Shown in pieces: positions 36,389 to 45,532 of a stretch of DNA of 64,000 bases; position 1 is the stretch's first letter, and each line of letters opens with the position of its first letter. This DNA is from an uncultured Eubacteriales bacterium (GTDB lineage: Bacteria > Bacillota_I > Bacilli_A > RF39 > UBA660). Below the pieces are notes generated by a model. The model saw only the letters and a program-made list of their open reading frames with translations, was not told the DNA's origin and ran no database searches. The stretch lies in NCBI GenBank assembly GCA_905211265.1, contig CAJMAC010000005.1:1-64000 (forward strand). Reading direction: 5' to 3'. The position numbers were made by a program, and so were the translations under genes.

Positions 36389-37906
36389 CTATTCTTTTAT
36401 TTTTATCTCAGGGAATAAATCTTCTTGTAAAAATATATCTTTTTCTTCTTTTTTTTCTTTAATCGCAATATCTTCTCCAACTTTCTCAGGTGTTAAATTG
36501 TTACTTTTAATTATTGGAATTGCGTCAGACTCTAAAACTGAATTAAATGATACAATATTTTCTTTTGGTAATTCTTTTGGTTCTTCTTTTTTTATTTGTT
36601 CTTTTGGTACTTCTTCTTTTGGAAGACTTGAACTTATACTATTATAACTTACTTTTTGTTCTAGTTCATTATCTTTCTTTATCAATGTTTTTCTTTGTTG
36701 TTCAAGTAATTTTTTAGTACGAGTCTCTTGTTCTTTCTTTCTTTCTTCGATTATTAGTTGCTGACGTTTTCTACGCTCATCTTCAAGTCTTTTTTCTTCG
36801 ATTAATCTTCTTTGTCGTTCTTCGTATTCTTGTTTTCTTTGTTCTTGTAAACGCTCTTCTTGTTTTTTTCTTTCATTAACTAATAATTCATCTAAAACTT
36901 CTCTAAATTCATCTGAGTTATTTTCTTCATTAATTTGTTCTAATTCACTAAATTTTCTTTCTCTTTCACTTACTAATGTTTCATAAGTATTTATATCTTG
37001 TTTTTCTATTTTTATTGTATTATATTGTTTATTTAATTCTTCTCCTACTATATTGTATAAATGACTACTAGATATTTCATTTAATATATCATTCATTTCT
37101 TCACGTTTATTTAATAATTGTTCATAATCACTTATTACATTATCATATATTTCCATTAATCTTAAGGTATATTTCTTTTCTTTTACTTTTTCATACTCTA
37201 ATGTTATCGAAGAAAGTAAACTATCACATTCAATAATTAAATTTTCTTTTCCTTCGGCTTTAGCTTTCTTTACATTTTCTTTAGCCTTTTGTAATGAAAA
37301 CTCTAATTCATTATAAGCTGACTCTATTTCTTCTTTTGAATCAGTTAATTTATATAATTCTAATCTTTCAAATGTCTTAGTAAGCATATTAATCATTTTC
37401 TTTTCTAATGTTGTATTTAAGTTTTTATTGTTTTTTATTTTCTTAACTGCTTCGCTTATTTTTGAATCTAAATCATTTATTTCTATACTTAAACTATTTT
37501 CTTTCTTTTTATTTTCATTAAACTTATCTATAATTTTAATATTTCTTTTAAATTCTCCAAGTTTATCTTCACCCATTACTTTTGGATAAGATACACTATA
37601 TCCAGTAAGTTCTTTATGTCTATTTCTTTTTTCTTTAATATATTCTATTCTATCTTCAATTAATTTAATTAGACATAATAATCTTTCTTTTTCTTCATTA
37701 ATTAAGTATGTACTACTACCTAATAATAACATATATTCTTCTTCATATATAGAATTAGTTTCTTCGAAAATACGTTCTAATAGTTTATTCATTTGATTAT
37801 ATATTTTATCTTTATCTTCACTTGAAGTCATAATACTCAAGCTTTTTAAAAACATTTCATATTGTCTTAATAATTGTGTAACTTGACGACTAGTGTATTC
37901 TAGCAT
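36389..37906 (-). CDS. Coiled-coil protein of unknown function
   Basis: A 505-residue protein, helical throughout, with a long Glu/Lys/Arg/Gln-rich coiled coil (about 335-430, containing runs such as EERQRRLIEEKRLEDERR). A short disordered tail (about 430-505) ends in LFPEIKIKE. No membrane segment. Together with the following 663-residue protein it forms a pair, suggesting a filament or scaffold. It starts behind GAGGTGG. Function not recognised. Confidence 0.75.
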   Translation of the reverse strand: MLEYTSRQVTQLLRQYEMFLKSLSIMTSSEDKDKIYNQMNKLLERIFEETNSIYEEEYMLLLGSSTYLINEEKERLLCLIKLIEDRIEYIKEKRNRHKELTGYSVSYPKVMGEDKLGEFKRNIKIIDKFNENKKKENSLSIEINDLDSKISEAVKKIKNNKNLNTTLEKKMINMLTKTFERLELYKLTDSKEEIESAYNELEFSLQKAKENVKKAKAEGKENLIIECDSLLSSITLEYEKVKEKKYTLRLMEIYDNVISDYEQLLNKREEMNDILNEISSSHLYNIVGEELNKQYNTIKIEKQDINTYETLVSERERKFSELEQINEENNSDEFREVLDELLVNERKKQEERLQEQRKQEYEERQRRLIEEKRLEDERRKRQQLIIEERKKEQETRTKKLLEQQRKTLIKKDNELEQKVSYNSISSSLPKEEVPKEQIKKEEPKELPKENIVSFNSVLESDAIPIIKSNNLTPEKVGEDIAIKEKKEEKDIFLQEDLFPEIKIKE

Positions 37907-37972
37907 ACAACCACCTCTATAATAATTATATAATAAATTTAATTTTTGTCAATTGAATTAGAAAAAAAACTA

Positions 37973-38875
37973 CTAATTTTCATTAATAGTTTTATCTTTT
38001 ATACTTTTATACTCATTAATTAAATCTTTTGTTTTATATATATAATCAAAAAATTTTCTACACTTTATACTATTTTTATACTCACTACTATCTAAAACTA
38101 ATTTTTCAGGTATAGACATTAAAATAAATAACATCTTCCTTTCTTCATTAGTTAAAGGATATCTAGATTCATAATAGTTAAATAATTCATAGAAATCAAA
38201 GTCTAAATAATATTTCTTATATAAAGTTAACAAATCATATATAGGCATATCTATTTTATTTTTATTCCAACTTATTAAATATGGTTTATCATTTTTTATA
38301 TAATGATCTAGACTTAAATTATTATGAATATTAACTACTCTTATTTTTCTTTTATCTTTTATTAATTCATACCAAGAATCTACTTCATATTTACAATAAT
38401 TAATTGTTTCAAATATTTTATTTATATTTCTTGCAATAATATAATTAGAAGGAGACATATAAATATTTTTTTCTATTAAAGTTATAATGTCATTATAATA
38501 ATTAAATAGATATTCTAGTTTTTTATTTATTGTTTCATATAAATATTTATAATTGTCAATATCTACTTCCTTATAAAAAGTTGTTTTAGAATGTAAAATA
38601 CTTGTTAAAGTTATAATATCTAGTATTCTTTGTTCAGAAGGTTCATTTACATCTTCGACATATTCATAGACATTATAGTCATTATCTTTATATATTATTT
38701 TTGGAAAATAATCAAAACTTCTAGAAAGCAAATAATTATATGTATCTAATATATTAGGATTATCTTTTTTTATTACTAATCTAGTATTTTCATTTTCTAT
38801 TATTTTAGCACTATTTTTTAAAGTTATTTTTTTTGCTTTATATTTATTTATAATGTTTTTTAAATTATTTTCCAT
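37973..38875 (-). CDS. YsxE/CotS-like kinase-fold spore protein
   Basis: A 300-residue protein resembling the aminoglycoside-phosphotransferase-fold spore coat proteins: an early IENENTRLVIKKDN strand pair, the catalytic-loop analogue VVNIHNNLSLDHYI and a later YLISWNKNKIDMPIYDLL, where the usual DFD-type metal motif is degenerate (SWNKN). It lies immediately after the LysM protein gene with an 11-base overlap. In Bacillus ysxE follows spoVID, so gene order supports the call. The fold may be a non-catalytic structural version. Confidence 0.6.
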   Translation of the reverse strand: MENNLKNIINKYKAKKITLKNSAKIIENENTRLVIKKDNPNILDTYNYLLSRSFDYFPKIIYKDNDYNVYEYVEDVNEPSEQRILDIITLTSILHSKTTFYKEVDIDNYKYLYETINKKLEYLFNYYNDIITLIEKNIYMSPSNYIIARNINKIFETINYCKYEVDSWYELIKDKRKIRVVNIHNNLSLDHYIKNDKPYLISWNKNKIDMPIYDLLTLYKKYYLDFDFYELFNYYESRYPLTNEERKMLFILMSIPEKLVLDSSEYKNSIKCRKFFDYIYKTKDLINEYKSIKDKTINEN

Positions 38876-39557
38876 TGGTAGGAATAATTATTTTATCTAA
38901 TGGTTTAATATTAGTAATATCATTATATAATTCTAAATCCTCTTTAGTTATTTTATATTTATCTAATATTTTATCTATAGTATCTTCTTCCTTTACTACG
39001 TAAACATAATATGTTTTATATGTTTCATTACCTTCTACATTAAATAAATTATTGGTATTAATATTATTATTTATATTAATATTATCTTCATTAATAATAG
39101 GATTATTTTTTACAATAGAATTATCTTCATTAATTATATTATCTTTAACTATATTTTTTTCTAATTCTATTTCTCTATCATTATCAATAATTTTAGGTTC
39201 TTCTTTTTCTTCCCTTACTTCTTCTTTTTCTTCTTTTTCATCTGCTTCGATTAATAAATCTATACTTACATTTAGTAATTCATTATTTACTATTTCATAA
39301 TCAAAATTATCAATATCAACTTTTAGTGTACTAATATCATATTTTGAATTTAAAGCAATATCAAATGGTAAATTAAAATCATATTTTTCTCTATTTATAC
39401 TTCCTTCGGTCATTTTATATTCACCATTAATTAGAAATTCTCCACTTACTAAATCATCTGAAGTACTAATAATTTTGTGTTCTAATGATATTGATGTTAT
39501 TTCACTTACCTTAGTTTTAAATAATAAATCTTTTTTAAATGATACAATTTTTTTCAT
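38865..39557 (-). CDS. spoVID: SpoVID/SafA-like spore coat morphogenetic protein with LysM domain
   Basis: A 230-residue protein. The N-terminal beta-rich part (1-110, ending in VSIDLLIEADE) resembles the SpoVID N-domain. An acidic, Asn-rich linker (110-180) is followed by a C-terminal LysM domain (YYVYVVKEEDTIDKILDKYK ... LKPLDKIIIP pattern with KITKEDLELYN). SpoVID of Bacillus is longer (about 575 residues), so this is a compact form. A candidate sigma-E promoter lies 25 bases upstream, and a ysxE-like gene follows, as in Bacillus. In the mother cell it would help the coat encase the forespore. Confidence 0.65.
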   Translation of the reverse strand: MKKIVSFKKDLLFKTKVSEITSISLEHKIISTSDDLVSGEFLINGEYKMTEGSINREKYDFNLPFDIALNSKYDISTLKVDIDNFDYEIVNNELLNVSIDLLIEADEKEEKEEVREEKEEPKIIDNDREIELEKNIVKDNIINEDNSIVKNNPIINEDNININNNINTNNLFNVEGNETYKTYYVYVVKEEDTIDKILDKYKITKEDLELYNDITNIKPLDKIIIPTNGK

Positions 39558-39580
39558 ATAATCTTTCCTTTCTCAGTTAA

Positions 39581-39608
39581 AATATATGAAAGATTAATAA
39601 AAATATGC
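39581..39608 (-). promoter_or_regulatory. Candidate sigma-E promoter of the spoVID-like gene
   Basis: On the minus strand GCATATT (39602-39608) is 13 bases from CATATATT (39581-39588). The sigma-E consensus is roughly kmATATT, 13-14 bases, CATACAAT. The predicted start is about 15 bases before the ATG. Confidence 0.6.
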
Positions 39609-39753
39609 AAAAATATATAAATGTTGCATATTTGGCAACATAAAATATATAAAAGATGTGTTACAATAAGTATGTATTTTAAATAATTTTTGCGTTTAAG
39701 TTATGTATTCATTAATATAGTGCTTACTTTTTAAAGAAAAATTATTTTGATAT

Positions 39754-39772
39754 AAGATATATTATATATCTT
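39754..39772 (+). promoter_or_regulatory. Palindrome before a small gene's ribosome site
   Basis: AAGATATATTATATATCTT is a perfect 8-bp inverted repeat with a 3-base loop. It lies directly before AGGAGGG of the 81-residue gene. It may be an operator or an mRNA hairpin limiting ribosome access. Confidence 0.4.
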
Positions 39773-39783
39773 AGGAGGGTTAT

Positions 39784-40029
39784 ATGGAATACTATGATAC
39801 ATTTAGAAAAACTTTTGAACTAGAAGCATTTCAATTAGCAGACTTTGTAGAAAACTATGACAATAGTAAAAAGAAACTAGACTGGGGAGATGTCAATAAC
39901 GAAGGACTTGATTACTTAGGGATTAAAGGCATAAAAAAAAGAAATAAAATTTTATCACAAGCCGTTAGAGAATTAACCTATCGTGGATACTCTATTGATT
40001 CAAATCCATTTAGATTAGAAAAGTATTAA
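39784..40029 (+). CDS. Small protein of unknown function
   Basis: An 81-residue charged protein with strong ribosome site AGGAGGG and an ATG at 39784. The C-terminal half (KGIKKRNKILSQAVRELTYR) is helical and basic. I recognise no family. It is on the plus strand between the spoVID-like gene and sigE, and its stop overlaps the sigE stop by 4 bases. The position suggests but does not prove a sporulation link. Confidence 0.6.
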   Translation: MEYYDTFRKTFELEAFQLADFVENYDNSKKKLDWGDVNNEGLDYLGIKGIKKRNKILSQAVRELTYRGYSIDSNPFRLEKY

Positions 40030-40715
40030 TTTTTAATTATTTGCGAAAGTCTTTTGATGACTTTTTTTTCTATTCTAGAAATATATGATTGGCTTATTCC
40101 AAGTAAATCCGCGACTTCTTTTTGAGTTAATTCTTCTTTTCCATTTATTCCATATCTAAGTTCTATTATTTCTTTATCTCTATTATTTAATTTTTGAATT
40201 TCTTCCTTTAAGAGTTTTTTATCAAATTCATCTTCGATTGGTTTTGTTACTATATTATCTTCAGTACCTAAAATATCTTCTAGATGTAATTCATTACCTT
40301 CGCTATCAAAAGACAAACTATCTTCGAAAGAGACTTCGGTCTTTTTTCTTTTTGTTTTTCTTAAATACATTAATATTTCATTATCTATACATCTTGAAGC
40401 ATAAGTTGCTAACTTAATATTTTTATCTAATTTATATGTATTTACTCCTTTGATTAATCCTATTGTACCAATAGATACTAAATCTTCTAAATCTACTTTA
40501 GTATTTTCATATTTCTTTGCTAAGAATACTACTAATCTTAAATTACGCTCTATTAAAATATTTCTAGCATTATTATCACCTTCCAAAAACTTTTCTACAT
40601 ATTTTATTTCTTCTTCCTTAGATAATGGTTCTGGTAATATATCACTACTTCCTACATAAAATACTACGTTAAATTTTTTTAATACTTTTTTAATTATTTG
40701 AATTATTCTTTTCAT
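40026..40715 (-). CDS. sigE: RNA polymerase sigma-E, mother-cell sporulation sigma factor (pro-form)
   Basis: A 229-residue sigma-70 family factor. A basic, amphipathic N-terminal pro-sequence (about 1-20) precedes YVGSSDILPEPLSKEEE. Region 2 is RNILIERNLRLVVFLAKKYE then LVSIGTIGLIKGVNTY and IKLATYASRCIDNEILMYLR. Region 4 ends QKEVADLLGISQSYISRIEK. Close match to Bacillus sigma-E, which is held inactive until the pro-sequence is cut. The processing-protease gene spoIIGA lies directly upstream (3-base gap), the Bacillus order. Confidence 0.95.
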   Translation of the reverse strand: MKRIIQIIKKVLKKFNVVFYVGSSDILPEPLSKEEEIKYVEKFLEGDNNARNILIERNLRLVVFLAKKYENTKVDLEDLVSIGTIGLIKGVNTYKLDKNIKLATYASRCIDNEILMYLRKTKRKKTEVSFEDSLSFDSEGNELHLEDILGTEDNIVTKPIEDEFDKKLLKEEIQKLNNRDKEIIELRYGINGKEELTQKEVADLLGISQSYISRIEKKVIKRLSQIIKN

Positions 40716-40718
40716 ATT

Positions 40719-41519
40719 CTATCCTTTCATAATACTTTTTTCCATTAATTTTGTATGTAATATACAATCCACTCCATCAATATTTATATTATCTTCACTT
40801 ATACCTATTAAAAAATTTGTTTTAATTCCTATTTTATCTATATATATTTTTTCAGGTATAATACATTTTAATAACCCATGATTATTTAATGAATCATAAG
40901 GTACTAATAAAATATTATTATAATTAACTTTTATTTTAGATTTATCTACTAAAATTATTGGTCTATTTTTATATGGATCTACTAAATGATTACCAGTATC
41001 AAGATATCCTGTTAAAGAATATTTTGTTTTATCTTTTAAATATATATCTATATTATAATAATTACTATATTTAGTTTTAATATTTTTCATTTCTTTTATA
41101 TAGATAAATATTATTAATGGTGATAATATTAATAACGATATAAGATTAGTATATACTCCACTTTTTAAATAAGATAATTCATTATATTTTTCTATTATAT
41201 TAGTACTAATTAAATATATTGTTCCTCCAAGAAAAATACTTAATGTATATAAATAGAATAAATTTTTAAATGTATATCTTAAATTATTAAATTTACAACA
41301 TATTATTACCATTATTAAAGAAGTTAATACTTTTATTAAAGCTAAATAATAAGATGGTAATTTATAATAAAAAGATAATATTGTAATTGAACCAATTAAA
41401 CTTGCTAGTAATAATCTTTTTAAATTAGTTTGTCTACGTAGTAATAAACATAGACCAAATAATAAAATAAAGTCTATTATAAAGTTAATTATTATTACTA
41501 CTTCAATATATACTTTCAT
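40719..41519 (-). CDS. spoIIGA: Sigma-E processing peptidase SpoIIGA
   Basis: About 266 residues: five N-terminal membrane helices (to about 142) and a C-terminal aspartic-protease-like domain with the catalytic motif GYLDTGNHLVDP (Asp about 174). It activates pro-sigma-E after a signal from the forespore. The start taken is the ATG at 41519, with GGTGAT upstream; an in-frame ATG at 41531 would place the ribosome site inside the gene. Followed by sigE after 3 bases. Confidence 0.92.
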   Translation of the reverse strand: MKVYIEVVIIINFIIDFILLFGLCLLLRRQTNLKRLLLASLIGSITILSFYYKLPSYYLALIKVLTSLIMVIICCKFNNLRYTFKNLFYLYTLSIFLGGTIYLISTNIIEKYNELSYLKSGVYTNLISLLILSPLIIFIYIKEMKNIKTKYSNYYNIDIYLKDKTKYSLTGYLDTGNHLVDPYKNRPIILVDKSKIKVNYNNILLVPYDSLNNHGLLKCIIPEKIYIDKIGIKTNFLIGISEDNINIDGVDCILHTKLMEKSIMKG

Positions 41520-41549
41520 TTTTATCACCATATATATTATAAAAAAAAC

Positions 41550-41568
41550 ATGACAAGAATTATGTCAT
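41550..41568 (-). terminator. Intrinsic terminator after parE
   Basis: ATGACA (41550-41555) and TGTCAT (41563-41568) form a 6-bp stem. On the minus strand it is followed by G and then eight T residues. It separates parE from spoIIGA. Confidence 0.75.
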
Positions 41569-41578
41569 ATTTTAATTT

Positions 41579-43492
41579 TTAAGCATTTTTTATTTTATAT
41601 GAATCTTCCAATGAAAATTCTACATTTTCTTCAATCCAATTTTTTCTTGGTTCAACAGCATCTCCCATAAGTACTGATACTCTTTTTTCTGCTAAGGCTA
41701 CATCTTCAATATTTACTTTAACCATATTTCTTTTTTCAGGATTCATTGTAGTATCCCATAACTGACTAGCATTCATTTCTCCTAGTCCTTTGTATCTTTG
41801 TACTTTATAGTTTTGCTTACCACTAGTTAGTTCTTTTAGTTCTTCATTACTCCATAAATAATGTTCTTTTGAACCTATTGTTACTTTATATAAAGGTGGC
41901 ATTGCTATAAATAAATGTCCATCTTCGATTAATGGTCTCATATATCTATAAAAGAATGTTAATAGTAAACATTGAATATGTGCTCCATCATCATCGGCAT
42001 CGGTCATTATAACAACTTTACCATAACAAATATCTTTTAGATTAAAGTTTGCTCCATAACCTGCACCAATTGTATGAATTAAAGTATTTATTTCTTCATT
42101 TTTAAATATATCTTCAATTTTAGCTTTTTCTGTATTTAATACTTTACCTCTAAGTGGTAATATTGCTTGTGTTTTTCTATCTCTACCTTGTTTAGCAGAA
42201 CCTCCTGCTGAGTCACCTTCTACTATAAATAGTTCTCTTGCTAGTTTATCTTTTGTTTGAGCAGGAGTTAATTTAGCACTAAGCATTTTTTCTATTTTTT
42301 TACTATCTTTACCTTTTCTTGTTTCTTCTCTTGCTTTTCTTGCAGCTTCTCTTGCTTCTTTTCCTTTTAAAGCTTTTGATACTATAATTGTAGCAATTTG
42401 TTTATTTTCTTCAAGAAAGTATTTTAATTTTTCAGAAGTAATTGATTCTACAATAGTTCTTGCTACTGGTGTACCTAATTTAGATTTAGTTTGTCCTTCG
42501 AATTGTAAGATATCTTCTGGTATTTGAACACTTATAATTGCTGTTAATCCTTCTCTTACATCTGTTCCTTCAAAAGATTTATCTTTATTTTTAACAAAGT
42601 TATTTTCTTTTGCATAGTCATTTAATACTTTTGTTATTGCTGTTTTAAATCCCACTTCATGAGTTCCACCATCACTTGTTTTTACATTATTAACAAATGA
42701 TACAATATTTTCATTATAAGAATCAGTATATTGCATAGCAATATTTACATTTACTTTATCTTTGGTACTATTAAAGCATAATACTTTATGTACTGGATTT
42801 TTTCCTTCGTTTAAATATTCACAAAATGATTTCAATCCATTTTCATATAAATACTTTTCGCTTCTTCCATCAATTTCATTTTCTATTTCAATAGTTAATC
42901 CATTTACAAGAAAAGCACATTCTTGCATTCTTTCACATATTGTTGAAAAAGAAAATGTTGTTGTAGAAAATATTTCAGGATCAGGTTTAAATCTTACTGT
43001 TGTTCCTGTTTTGTTTGTAGTACCTATTTTCTTTAATGGAATTGCAACTTTTCCACCATTTTCAAATTTTATATAATACTCTCCACCATCTCTACGAGTA
43101 GTTACTTCCATACTTACTGATAAGGCATTTACTACTGATGCACCAACACCATGTAATCCTCCACTTACTTTATATCCACCTTCAGAAAATTTACCCCCAG
43201 CATGAAGTACTGTATAAATTACTTCTGGTGTTGATTTACCTGATTCATGCATACCTGTTGGTATACCTCTACCTTTATCAGTAACAGATATACTTCCATC
43301 TTTATGCATAATTATTTTTAAATGATTACCATATCCATTTATTGCTTCATCAACAGCATTATCTACTATTTCCCATATAAGATGATGTAATCCTCTTTTA
43401 TCTGTTGAACCAATATACATACCTGGACGCTTTCTTACTGCTTCAAGGCCTTCTAGTATTTTTATTGAACTTTCATCATATTTTGCTGCCAT
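41579..43492 (-). CDS. parE: DNA topoisomerase IV subunit B
   Basis: A 637-residue GHKL ATPase/TOPRIM protein. Motifs: VRKRPGMYIGS, EIVDNAVDEA, DKGRGIP, GLHGVGASVVNA, then TOPRIM FIVEGDSAGGSA and VIMTDADDDGAHI. The C-terminal NPEKRNMVKV and VSVLMGDAVEPRKNWIEENV fit ParE better than GyrB: the length is normal and the IEENVEF end is like Bacillus ParE. parC, usually just downstream, is absent from this place. A promoter TTGCTT-17-TAAAAT (43513-43541) and AGGATGTGATAAC precede it. Confidence 0.88.
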   Translation of the reverse strand: MAAKYDESSIKILEGLEAVRKRPGMYIGSTDKRGLHHLIWEIVDNAVDEAINGYGNHLKIIMHKDGSISVTDKGRGIPTGMHESGKSTPEVIYTVLHAGGKFSEGGYKVSGGLHGVGASVVNALSVSMEVTTRRDGGEYYIKFENGGKVAIPLKKIGTTNKTGTTVRFKPDPEIFSTTTFSFSTICERMQECAFLVNGLTIEIENEIDGRSEKYLYENGLKSFCEYLNEGKNPVHKVLCFNSTKDKVNVNIAMQYTDSYNENIVSFVNNVKTSDGGTHEVGFKTAITKVLNDYAKENNFVKNKDKSFEGTDVREGLTAIISVQIPEDILQFEGQTKSKLGTPVARTIVESITSEKLKYFLEENKQIATIIVSKALKGKEAREAARKAREETRKGKDSKKIEKMLSAKLTPAQTKDKLARELFIVEGDSAGGSAKQGRDRKTQAILPLRGKVLNTEKAKIEDIFKNEEINTLIHTIGAGYGANFNLKDICYGKVVIMTDADDDGAHIQCLLLTFFYRYMRPLIEDGHLFIAMPPLYKVTIGSKEHYLWSNEELKELTSGKQNYKVQRYKGLGEMNASQLWDTTMNPEKRNMVKVNIEDVALAEKRVSVLMGDAVEPRKNWIEENVEFSLEDSYKIKNA

Positions 43493-43512
43493 GTTATCAC
43501 ATCCTACTGATT

Positions 43513-43541
43513 ATTTTATCATAAAACAAAAAAACAAGCAA
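43513..43541 (-). promoter_or_regulatory. Promoter of parE
   Basis: On the minus strand TTGCTT (43536-43541), 17 bases, TAAAAT (43513-43518) with a TGA extension before the -10. Confidence 0.55.
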
Positions 43542-43563
43542 CTTTATTGTCACTTATTTTACA

Positions 43564-44262
43564 TTATAAAACTCTTCTTACATGTGTTATTGGCATAATA
43601 TATAAATCTGTTATTACTATACCAACATTTGAGTTTAAGGCATGTACTATTTGACCATTACCAATATAAATTGCAACATGATGCGTTTTACCACTATAAC
43701 CTGATAATACTAAATCTCCTATTTGAATATTAGATATTGGCACTTCTACTCCTACATATGATTGATCATATGCAACTCTTGGTAAGTCTATTCCATATTG
43801 TGCATAAATTAATTTAGTAAACCCTGAACAATCAGTTCCATTTGTAAGACTGTTTCCTCCGTATACATAAGGATATCCTACAAATTGTTTTGCATACTCT
43901 ACTAAATTTTCTGCAACGGTATAATTCACATCATTTACTACTACAGGTTCAGGAACATATGTAGTTTCTACTACTGGTTCTTCTTCAACAACAACTTCTT
44001 CAGTTGAAACTTCTGTATCTTCTTCATTAACTTCTTCTTTTGACTCTTTGTCTTCATCAATAATATTGGTAGATACTTCGATTTCTTCTTTAACTGTCCT
44101 TGGAGCAAGTAATGTTCCAGCATTATAGTTATAAACTAGTAAATTATTATTTTCTTTTGTTGCACAACTATTTTGTTCATTATCGATTAGTAATAAAACT
44201 AAAACTAATTCAATTATTGTTAATTGTACAATCAATATTTTTCTTATATTTTTGCTTTTCAT
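43564..44262 (-). CDS. NlpC/P60 cell-wall hydrolase
   Basis: About 232 residues: an N-terminal hydrophobic anchor (about 10-27), an acidic Glu/Val-rich linker (about 60-110) and a C-terminal NlpC/P60 domain. The catalytic Cys is in NGTDCSGFTK, and the His in THHVAIYIG with a second HALNSN. It would cleave peptide stems outside the membrane. The start at 44262 is chosen because a longer frame begins inside a promoter at 44312-44340. Confidence 0.85.
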   Translation of the reverse strand: MKSKNIRKILIVQLTIIELVLVLLLIDNEQNSCATKENNNLLVYNYNAGTLLAPRTVKEEIEVSTNIIDEDKESKEEVNEEDTEVSTEEVVVEEEPVVETTYVPEPVVVNDVNYTVAENLVEYAKQFVGYPYVYGGNSLTNGTDCSGFTKLIYAQYGIDLPRVAYDQSYVGVEVPISNIQIGDLVLSGYSGKTHHVAIYIGNGQIVHALNSNVGIVITDLYIMPITHVRRVL

Positions 44263-44311
44263 GATACTTCTTATTGTTACCTCTTTCGTATTTTTTGTGA
44301 AGACGTTTTCA

Positions 44312-44340
44312 ATAATATCATAAAAGAAAAAGAATTGCAA
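44312..44340 (-). promoter_or_regulatory. Promoter of the NlpC/P60 gene
   Basis: On the minus strand TTGCAA (44335-44340), 17 bases, TATTAT (44312-44317) preceded by TGA. Confidence 0.65.
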
Positions 44341-44471
44341 ACATTTTTTATCAAATATTTATAAACCCTTATAAAATAAAGAAAAAAAGTTTTTTTAGAA
44401 CTTCTTTTCTTTTGTTATCTACTAGTTAATTTATAACTATTGTGTTATATTTTTCGTTAACTATTTGTAAA

Positions 44472-45374
44472 TTAATTCCATAGTTTTTCAGGATAAATTT
44501 TAGAATTATGTAATAATTTTATTTCATTTTTTACACTCTCTAAATCTTCTTTGTAAGTCATACCTAACCATTTAGCAGTAGTATTTAAAACATGAACATC
44601 CATAATACCCTTATTCATTAATTCATTTACATAACTTGGTATTAAAAATTCACTTTTTAAATTATCAATATTATTATCTAAAAATTCTTTAAATCCTTTT
44701 TCTAAATAATCAAATATTTCTGGAGTAAATGCTAACATATTCATAGATACTAAAGTATTAGGTAATACTTCGAATGATTCTTCTTTTTCTAATGGATATG
44801 CCATAAATTTGCCATTTTCTTTTTCTATTTTACTTTCTATTAGCTCTACTAATTTACCATTTTCTTCGATTAGCACTCCTCTTTTTACTGAACCATTTTC
44901 TGTTACAGTATTAATTAAATGATATCCTACTATTGCACATGGTAATTTTTCTTTATATTCATTAATGTTTTTTAAAAATTTACTTATAGTAACAAAAGCA
45001 TCTTTACCATAAAAATCATCAGCATTTACTATTGCAAATGGTTCATTTACTTTATCTTTTGCACATAGTATTGCATGACCTGTTCCCCAAGGCTTTTCTC
45101 TATCTTTTGGACAAGTATAACCATTAGGTAAATCTTTTACATCTTGAAAAACATATTCTACTTTTATTTTATTTTCAATTCTTTTACCTACTGTATCTCT
45201 AAATATTTCGTAATTTTCTTTTTTTATAATAAATACTACTTTTGTAAATCCTACTTGAATGGCATCATATATTGAATAATCAATAATAAAATCTCCTTCA
45301 TCATTTATGGGTTCTATTTGTTTTAATCCTCCAAATCTGCTACCCATACCAGCAGCCATAATAACTAATGTCAT
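44472..45374 (-). CDS. Sugar-phosphate nucleotidyltransferase-like protein
   Basis: A 300-residue GT-A-fold nucleotidyltransferase. IMAAGMGSRFGGLKQ is the nucleotide-binding signature; GTGHAILCAKDKV, VNADDFYGKDAF and GVLIEENGKLVELIE follow. It would make an NDP-sugar or NDP-alcohol from a phosphate and NTP; the substrate is not evident. Single-gene unit, no capsule genes adjacent. Confidence 0.8.
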   Translation of the reverse strand: MTLVIMAAGMGSRFGGLKQIEPINDEGDFIIDYSIYDAIQVGFTKVVFIIKKENYEIFRDTVGKRIENKIKVEYVFQDVKDLPNGYTCPKDREKPWGTGHAILCAKDKVNEPFAIVNADDFYGKDAFVTISKFLKNINEYKEKLPCAIVGYHLINTVTENGSVKRGVLIEENGKLVELIESKIEKENGKFMAYPLEKEESFEVLPNTLVSMNMLAFTPEIFDYLEKGFKEFLDNNIDNLKSEFLIPSYVNELMNKGIMDVHVLNTTAKWLGMTYKEDLESVKNEIKLLHNSKIYPEKLWN

Positions 45375-45532
45375 TTCTTTCCTCTCTTTCTAATTGTTTT
45401 TTACTAGTTATTTTATACTACCTTTTATATAATTATCCTCCTTCCTTTATATATGTAATTAAAGTATATCATGAATAAATTTTTTTGTATAGTTTTTTAC
45501 ACTTCTTTACATAATAATTATGGAGGGATAAT

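Noticed and set aside
41579..43492. gyrB
   Set aside because: Overall pattern and the C-terminal GDAVEPRKNWIEENV fit ParE; no dnaA/recF/gyrA context.
44263..44340. N-terminal extension of the NlpC/P60 protein
   Set aside because: The extra codons lie across a good promoter and give a Phe-rich, non-signal sequence.
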